Source: an uncultured Collinsella sp.
Lineage (GTDB): Bacteria; Actinomycetota; Coriobacteriia; Coriobacteriales; Coriobacteriaceae
Direction of reading: 5' to 3'
Length of the DNA stretch: 5,444 bases
Assembly (NCBI GenBank): GCA_905198825.1
Contig: CAJKEF010000099.1
Span: forward strand, 1 to 5,444
The notes beneath the pieces were generated by a model. The model was given only the letters and a program-made list of their open reading frames with translations, was not told the origin of the DNA and ran no database searches. The translations under genes were made by a program, and so were the position numbers. Each line of letters starts with the position of its first letter. The stretch's first letter is position 1. Of this stretch, positions 1 through 3,938 are shown piece after piece.

Positions 1-9
1 CCTGCCGAT

Positions 10-40
10 ACTATACACCCATACCCCCTGGGGGTGTCCA
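10..40 (-). promoter_or_regulatory. Possible leftward promoter overlapping the GC palindrome
   Basis: On the minus strand TGGACA (35-40) can serve as a -35 box and TATAGT (10-15) as a -10 box, separated by 19 bp. The CsoR-like palindrome lies almost exactly in the spacer, where a repressor would block RNA polymerase. Transcription would start near position 3, so the regulated gene lies beyond the left edge and reads away from this window. The 19-bp spacing is longer than optimal, and the boxes are matched by eye only. Confidence 0.35.
21..37. promoter_or_regulatory. GC-core palindrome resembling a CsoR/RcnR-family operator
   Basis: The 17-bp sequence ATACCCCCTGGGGGTGT is an inverted repeat with 8-bp arms around a single T; only one position (G36 instead of A) breaks the symmetry. 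A one-base loop cannot form an RNA hairpin, so this is better read as a DNA-level protein-binding site than a terminator. The form TACCCC-centre-GGGGTA is characteristic of operators for the CsoR/RcnR/FrmR/CstR repressor family, which sense Cu(I), Ni/Co, formaldehyde or reactive sulfur. That assignment rests on family knowledge and resemblance; neither the repressor nor the target gene is in the window. A MerR-type site is an alternative, because the dyad sits in a 19-bp promoter spacer. Confidence 0.5.
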
Positions 41-113
41 GTACAGAAATAATATCTGAGATTTCGTAACAGAAGAGGATGGATGGTTGGCCGATGGACC
101 GTCCCAACCAATC

Positions 114-173
114 ATCTCAATCTGTAACATCTAGCAGAGAAAATGACCTCTAACTGTTACAGATCGAGACAAT
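114..173. repeat. Dyad element copy A (TCTGTAACA-N25-TGTTACAGA)
   Basis: The arms TCTGTAACA (121-129) and TGTTACAGA (155-163) are perfect reverse complements separated by 25 bp. The symmetry extends outward: 114-129 and 155-170 pair at 14 of 16 positions. The element lies in the non-coding stretch downstream of the kinase stop codon. A second copy at 3611-3670 has the same arms and exactly the same spacer length; the two 60-bp blocks agree at 40 positions without gaps, while the 25-bp spacers agree at only 11. The sequence could act as a DNA operator, as an RNA stem with a large loop, or as a dispersed palindromic repeat. The spacer here also holds a small inner inverted repeat, AGAG (136-139) with CTCT (148-151). 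Confidence 0.75.
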
Positions 174-200
174 TGCCGGGGAGGGGTCCCGTCACGGCAA
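173..200 (-). terminator. Weak candidate terminator after the kinase gene
   Basis: Read leftward from the kinase stop, TTGCCG (complement of 195-200) pairs with CGGCAA (complement of 173-178). The intervening GC-rich loop can form a further short stem, CGGG with CCCG. Only TTGTCTCG follows, so a proper U tract is missing. The first 13 to 40 bases after the stop codon are a plausible place for a terminator, and the larger dyad at 114-173 follows immediately and could contribute. Confidence 0.3.
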
Positions 201-212
201 GACGTCCGCCGC

Positions 213-2297
213 CTAGATGCAAAATCCGGGGATCACACAGGTTAGCTTGTTTGGCTTTTCCGCAGGCGTTGCGTACGTAAAGACGTCGCCGTCGTGCCCC
301 ACGCGGTTCATATAGAGCGTGCCTTCGCTCTCCGATGTGTCGGGGCTCACCGTGCGCTCCCACCAACAGGTGTCCTTGCCCTTCCACTGGCGGACCATCG
401 TCTCGTTCGTGGAATACGGGCTCACCTTGAGCTCGCGGAAGAGCTGATACTCCTTGCCCTCGCCGTTGTAGATGTCTGCCAGGTAGTGATAGCCCTCGGT
501 AAACGAATCGGGCGGTTGCGTGCCGCACAGCTCGACCATGGCGGGCAGCCAAAGGGTTGCGGGCAACTCGCTCAGGCACGATGCGCTGTTGGCGGCGCCC
601 ACATTGTTCGAGACCTTCTTGACCCCTTTAATGAGTGCGCGCAACTCGTTGGGCAGCAGCTTAAGGCCGTCGTTGTCGAGCCATTCCCGCAGCTCGCAAT
701 CTGCCCAGCCGGCGCTCGGCGGTTCAGCCGCAGCGTTGCGCTCGGCAATACCCGCATCGAACATAAACGTTAGTCCGGCCTTGCCCGTCCCGTCCAGAAG
801 CTCGTCGTGACGGATGCCCACAAGCTGCGCGCCGATGTGCAGCCCGTTGGTGAGCCTCACGCGCTTGGTACACGGATAGGGGATATGCCCATCGGCATCG
901 AGCAGATGATAGCGCTTGGCAATCTCGCGTGCCTCGCTACGGGTCTCGGCGGCCTTAATCTTGAGCGAAATCTCCTGCAGCTGATCCCAGGTGTAGTCGT
1001 CAAGTGAACCGCGGATGCCGTCAAGGTAGTCGGGGATGCCAAAGCCATGGGTTGCCGCCCCGATAACGCCGAGCCCCGCAACGGCTGCGACAACGCCACC
1101 GATAATAAAGCGGCGGCGGGTCATGGCATCGTGCCGGGCCTGCTCCAGGATCTCTCGCGCTCGCTCGCCGGCGACGTCGACCTTAAGGTGCGTGCCAGAA
1201 TCGATATCAATCGCGGCCTCGTCTCCTGTGCCTTCGCGGCCCTCGGATTCGGCATCGGTGAGGTATGCCGAGAGCACCTCGAGCATCTGTTGCTCGGTGG
1301 GACGATCGCACTGCTCGACCGAGATGCCTTTCATGATGATTTGGACGAGCGCCTCGTCGTCACTGCATCGCGGCTCGAGCGGTGCCGGCTTGGTCTTGGT
1401 CTTTACGAGATAGAACGAGCCGGTTGCAGCGGCGTCCGTCGACTCAAAGTCAAACGGTTTGCGACCGCTGTAGAGCTGGTACAGAATGCTCGATAGCGCG
1501 TAGACGTCGATGGCAGGCGAGCGGCGAAGGGCCGCGATGCCTTCGATATCCTGCGTGAGCATCTCGGGCGCGGCGTATGCGGGCGTGGCAAAGCGCCAGA
1601 TGTCGGCGCGCCGGGTGATCGTGTCGTCGCCGAGAGCCATGGTCGCGGAGCCCATGTCGATGAGGCAGGGGTCAAAGGAGCAATCGGCAATCTGCTGCTC
1701 GAGCGTTCGGCTGGTGGTGCGGAACATAATATTGGCAGGCGACAGGTCGCGATGGACGACCGGATTCACGAGGCCTTGGGTCATCAAGAGCGCACGAAGC
1801 ACGGCGTTTCCGACGGCGGCGACCATCTGGGTGGTCAGCCCGCCTGAGGCGTCGTGAGGAAGCAGGGGCAGCGCCTGCTTGAGTGAGGTGCCCTCGACCC
1901 ACTCCATGAGGATGAGCGGGTCGTCCTCGCACGATCCATAGCCATAGACGCGCGGAAATCCGCGCAGGTGCGAGACGGTGCACAGATGACGGTACTCCTC
2001 GAACAGCGCGGCGGTGTTGGCCAGGTGCGCGGCCGCTTGCTCGGCGGAGCGGTCGGGGGCTTGGTCGGAAAGGATGGCGTTGTCCTTGAGCAGCTTGACG
2101 GCAAAGACCTCGCCGCTTGTGTTGGTCGCGCGCAGCACGTGCCCGATGTTGCCGTTGTTGCGGTGGGCCGTCTGGAGAATAAGTGTCATAAACCGGCGTT
2201 TGGCGTCGTCCTCGGCGCTGGGGTCGACCGCCACGGCGGTATCGAACGTATCGAGACGGACGAGTTTGTCGCCATAGGCGCTATCGGTAGTATCCAT
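213..2297 (-). CDS. Membrane Ser/Thr protein kinase with external DUF6273-like domain
   Basis: A 694-residue bitopic protein that should phosphorylate Ser/Thr residues of cytoplasmic targets in response to its outer domain. The kinase domain spans about residues 40-345. It has a glycine loop N47-N-G-N-I-G-H-V54 (first Gly replaced by Asn), the ATP-binding Lys68 in FAVK, Glu100/101 on the C helix, HRDLSPAN at 182-189 with catalytic Asp184, DMG at 214-216 in place of DFG, APE at 243-245, Asp264 and Arg332. An acidic linker follows. TRRR (393-396) then precedes one membrane helix at about 397-416, giving a cytoplasmic N-terminus by the positive-inside rule. Residues 436-694 resemble DUF6273: W531..LREWL, LP.ELR..IK.VKK.S, a WW pair at 645-646 and the terminal IPGFCI. 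Seven Cys lie outside. I chose the ATG at 2297 because AAAGGA (2303-2308) sits properly in front of it; the reading frame extends upstream to a GTG at 2384 that has no ribosome binding site. The kinase call is firm, the DUF6273 name somewhat less so; the ligand is unknown. Confidence 0.9.
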   Translation of the reverse strand: MDTTDSAYGDKLVRLDTFDTAVAVDPSAEDDAKRRFMTLILQTAHRNNGNIGHVLRATNTSGEVFAVKLLKDNAILSDQAPDRSAEQAAAHLANTAALFEEYRHLCTVSHLRGFPRVYGYGSCEDDPLILMEWVEGTSLKQALPLLPHDASGGLTTQMVAAVGNAVLRALLMTQGLVNPVVHRDLSPANIMFRTTSRTLEQQIADCSFDPCLIDMGSATMALGDDTITRRADIWRFATPAYAAPEMLTQDIEGIAALRRSPAIDVYALSSILYQLYSGRKPFDFESTDAAATGSFYLVKTKTKPAPLEPRCSDDEALVQIIMKGISVEQCDRPTEQQMLEVLSAYLTDAESEGREGTGDEAAIDIDSGTHLKVDVAGERAREILEQARHDAMTRRRFIIGGVVAAVAGLGVIGAATHGFGIPDYLDGIRGSLDDYTWDQLQEISLKIKAAETRSEAREIAKRYHLLDADGHIPYPCTKRVRLTNGLHIGAQLVGIRHDELLDGTGKAGLTFMFDAGIAERNAAAEPPSAGWADCELREWLDNDGLKLLPNELRALIKGVKKVSNNVGAANSASCLSELPATLWLPAMVELCGTQPPDSFTEGYHYLADIYNGEGKEYQLFRELKVSPYSTNETMVRQWKGKDTCWWERTVSPDTSESEGTLYMNRVGHDGDVFTYATPAEKPNKLTCVIPGFCI

Positions 2298-2337
2298 GGC
2301 GTTCCTTTGTCTGGCATGGGTTGCCGCACGTATACGC

Positions 2338-2382
2338 GAGCAGTGCGGATATCGGTAAAGTACCATGATAGCCGCACTGCTC
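2338..2382 (-). repeat. Long imperfect hairpin/dyad in the kinase leader
   Basis: GAGCAGTGCGG (2338-2348) and CCGCACTGCTC (2372-2382) are perfect 11-bp reverse complements. Inside them TATC pairs with GATA after one mismatch, then GGTA (2354-2357) pairs with TACC (2361-2364) around the triloop AAG, with a 2-base bulge. This gives 19 base pairs in 45 bp. It lies 41 bp upstream of the kinase start. No T-rich tract follows on either side, so it does not look like an ordinary terminator. It could be a structured 5' leader, an operator dyad or a relic of a small palindromic repeat. Confidence 0.7.
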
Positions 2383-2434
2383 ACGTGTACCGCTGAGTAT
2401 TGTCGTTTACGACGCAGAAGGTAGAAGACGAAAG

Positions 2435-2467
2435 ACGGACGGCGACCGTCTTCCGATCGCCGTCCGT
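2435..2467 (-). terminator. Intrinsic terminator of the FHA gene
   Basis: An 11-bp perfect GC-rich stem (ACGGACGGCGA with TCGCCGTCCGT) with an 11-base loop begins one base after the FHA stop codon on the minus strand. It is followed by CTTTCGTCTTCT, a pyrimidine-rich but interrupted U tract. Position and stem strength favour a terminator that is leaky, so some read-through into the kinase gene is possible. A competing 7-bp pairing, AAGACGG (2432-2438) with CCGTCTT (2446-2452), shares one shoulder of the stem. Confidence 0.7.
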
Positions 2468-2468
2468 G

Positions 2469-3431
2469 CTAGTCCACAATGACAAGGAATGTCGTGTAGA
2501 GACCCAGATGGAGCCTGTCGCTGTTGGCGATTTTCACGGGGGGATAGACTTTGCCGGGCTCGCGTTGGTCGCGCGGCGGCTCAATCACAATATCGTCGTC
2601 GCCCGCGCCCGATTCGAGCACTGTGCCGTTGGTCGATCCAAGGCCCTGGGCGTACCAGTGCTCACCCTCGAGCCAAATGCGAAGATGCTCGCGCGAGGCG
2701 TCGGCGCCTACATCGGTGATGCTGGGCGAGGTTTTGGGCAAAGAACCAATCACAGTGCCGCGCGGATCGCGTGTGAGGGGATGGATTTGCATGTCGGCGC
2801 AGTTGTCGGCATGGGTTCTGAGCAGCCCGAGGTTAGGGGCGACGGTGCGTGGCTGCCCCAGGCTGCTCATAAAGCCACGTCCTACGGTAGTTTCGGTGGT
2901 GCCAAAGTGCCCGCCTGTCTTGCTGTCGCAAAAGCGCTCGACGGTGGCCACGCCCTGAACGGGATCGGCGAGCGCCCCCGTTGCCACAAAGAGCATCAAG
3001 AAGAGCGTGCTTTTTTCGCGCACGGCATTGCCGTCAAAGTTGTCGATGCGATTGAGGGCATTTGCATATAGGCGGCTGTCCAGCTTGTAGCTGGCGAGAG
3101 CCGACATCATTTCGTTGGCGGCCGGACCGCGATAGTGCTCGGCGATTGCCTGATAGGCGGACTCGCCGCCGCCGAGCTTGCTGCAGATTGCCGCGGAAAG
3201 GTTGAGCGTGGTGACGGTAAAGTCGCTGTAGATGGCGGGCGCGCACTGGTCAGGCTTGCGATGGACGATGTAACGGGTGAGATACGAGCGGTTGGAAGAG
3301 CATTTCTCGAGCAGGGTACTGCCGAGATAAGAGTTTCCGTTGATAAGCATTCGGGCGATCTCGAGATGTTTAAGACCGCCGAACGAGCGAATATCGTTAT
3401 AGAGGACCGAGCAAGGCGTCTCTGCTGCCAC
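2469..3431 (-). CDS. FHA-domain protein with helical N-terminal region
   Basis: A 320-residue protein, likely cytoplasmic, that should bind phosphothreonine peptides and so act as partner or target of the kinase encoded just downstream. The FHA core is at about residues 213-318: GTVIGS (225-230), SREH (246-249), then W259-Y, STNGT (266-270) and the closing strands DRLHLG...FLVIVD. The Ser, His and Asn of the SRxH and STNG motifs are present, but the usual Arg of the early G-R pair is Ser230; in FHA domains of the Rad53 type that Arg contacts the phosphate. Residues 1-170 match no family I recognise; they look mostly helical, contain several Cys and include a short hydrophobic stretch (143-154) that is probably buried rather than membrane-spanning. 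The GTG at 3431 is preferred over an in-frame TTG at 3461 because a near-perfect Shine-Dalgarno sits just before the GTG. A terminator follows the stop directly. Confidence 0.88.
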   Translation of the reverse strand: MAAETPCSVLYNDIRSFGGLKHLEIARMLINGNSYLGSTLLEKCSSNRSYLTRYIVHRKPDQCAPAIYSDFTVTTLNLSAAICSKLGGGESAYQAIAEHYRGPAANEMMSALASYKLDSRLYANALNRIDNFDGNAVREKSTLFLMLFVATGALADPVQGVATVERFCDSKTGGHFGTTETTVGRGFMSSLGQPRTVAPNLGLLRTHADNCADMQIHPLTRDPRGTVIGSLPKTSPSITDVGADASREHLRIWLEGEHWYAQGLGSTNGTVLESGAGDDDIVIEPPRDQREPGKVYPPVKIANSDRLHLGLYTTFLVIVD

Positions 3432-3435
3432 GGAT

Positions 3436-3444
3436 ACCTCCTTT
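3436..3444 (-). promoter_or_regulatory. Strong Shine-Dalgarno fixing the FHA start
   Basis: The minus strand reads AAAGGAGGT, then ATCC, then GTG at 3431. GGAGG ends five bases before the GTG, normal spacing for initiation. The upstream in-frame TTG at 3461 would place this motif inside the coding sequence (Lys-Glu-Val) and has no comparable motif of its own. The site therefore decides for the shorter 320-residue protein. Confidence 0.85.
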
Positions 3445-3538
3445 GGTTGCTTCCTAGCCAATATGGCGATAGGAATTAATGGCCCCCGGTGGGCGACGTA
3501 TTAAATGGCTGCGCAATATATAGCGTAATCAAAGCAAC

Positions 3539-3544
3539 ATTATA
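3539..3544 (-). promoter_or_regulatory. Candidate -10 box for the FHA gene
   Basis: The minus strand carries a perfect TATAAT here. The hexamer at the usual 17-bp distance upstream is CCTGCA, a poor -35 match, and no TGn extension is present. Transcription would start near 3532, giving a leader of about 100 bases before the GTG at 3431. The support is a single good box in an A/T-rich patch. Confidence 0.35.
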
Positions 3545-3610
3545 GGCCACATGTTCGAAATTGCAGGAAGAGCGAGAGATTTGGTTTGGATTGGACGGAA
3601 ATCCCCCTCT

Positions 3611-3670
3611 GTCTTGTTCTGTAACATTTGGACCCGGTTTTGCCCTGCATCTGTTACAGATTGAGATAAT
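3611..3670. repeat. Dyad element copy B (TCTGTAACA-N25-TGTTACAGA)
   Basis: TCTGTAACA (3618-3626) and TGTTACAGA (3652-3660) are perfect reverse complements with a 25-bp spacer, exactly as in the copy at 114-173. The right arm continues into TTGAGATAAT; TGTTACAGATTGAGAT (3652-3667) is identical over 16 bases to the complement of the left half of copy A (114-129). The left flank of this copy is more degenerate. It lies between the divergent FHA and helicase genes, about 190 bp upstream of the FHA start and 270 bp upstream of the helicase start, so it could influence either or neither. Confidence 0.75.
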
Positions 3671-3733
3671 CGGCCGGGCCCACCTCGTCCGCCTCGTCAT
3701 CTGTGGTTTACGTGGGGGCATACGGAGTACGGG

Positions 3734-3739
3734 TATACT
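3734..3739 (+). promoter_or_regulatory. Candidate -10 box for the helicase gene
   Basis: TATACT on the plus strand differs from the consensus at one position. The -35 region is poor (TTTACG at 3708-3713 with 20-bp spacing is the nearest candidate). The resulting leader of about 190 bases would be long, as is known for several cold-inducible DEAD-box helicase genes in other bacteria. This is a weak prediction made by eye. Confidence 0.25.
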
Positions 3740-3938
3740 AACCGGCGGCGAATCTGCTCCATCGCTTAGGGCTGCTGCGTCTGGACGGCGCGTGATAGGG
3801 CTGCCAAAGCGATCGCCAGCGTGCTGAGCAACGTCCTCTCTGTGCGCACCTGTTTTTGTATGTATTAGCGCACTACCAAGCACGCTCGCGCGGCCGCATG
3901 CCGTGCCCATAACGCGTGCAGATAAGGAACAATAACAT

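Larger units (their letters stand above)
3462..3938. other. Divergent intergenic region between FHA and helicase genes
   Basis: About 480 bp without a convincing coding region, locally richer in A/T near 3500-3560 than the genes around it. It contains dyad element copy B (3611-3670), a consensus -10 box facing the FHA gene (3539-3544), a -10-like box facing the helicase (3734-3739), the palindrome GTGCGCAC (3842-3849) and an 8-bp inverted repeat AGCGTGCT (3818-3825) with AGCACGCT (3879-3886). Short open frames here lack ribosome binding sites, and their translations look random. If the helicase promoter lies near 3734, its mRNA has a leader of about 190 bases, which could be structured. Confidence 0.6.

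Noticed and set aside
21..37. The CCCCCTGGGGG palindrome as an intrinsic terminator.
   Set aside because: A single-base loop cannot fold as an RNA hairpin and no U tract follows.
85..109. GGTTGG/CCAACC inverted repeat as a terminator or structured RNA.
   Set aside because: Only about seven base pairs with a 13-base loop and no U tract on either strand; it is weaker than its neighbours and easily explained by chance.
2298..2384. A 29-codon N-terminal extension of the kinase starting at a GTG.
   Set aside because: No Shine-Dalgarno precedes position 2384, the stretch coincides with the hairpin dyad, and the ATG at 2297 has AAAGGA at good spacing.
2400..3071. A 223-codon plus-strand frame opposite the FHA gene.
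   Set aside because: The opposite strand carries clear FHA motifs SREH and STNGT; this frame has no domain signal and no ribosome binding site.
3561..3827. An 88-codon plus-strand frame in the divergent intergenic region.
   Set aside because: The translation has no coherent composition or motif and no Shine-Dalgarno, and it runs through the dyad element.
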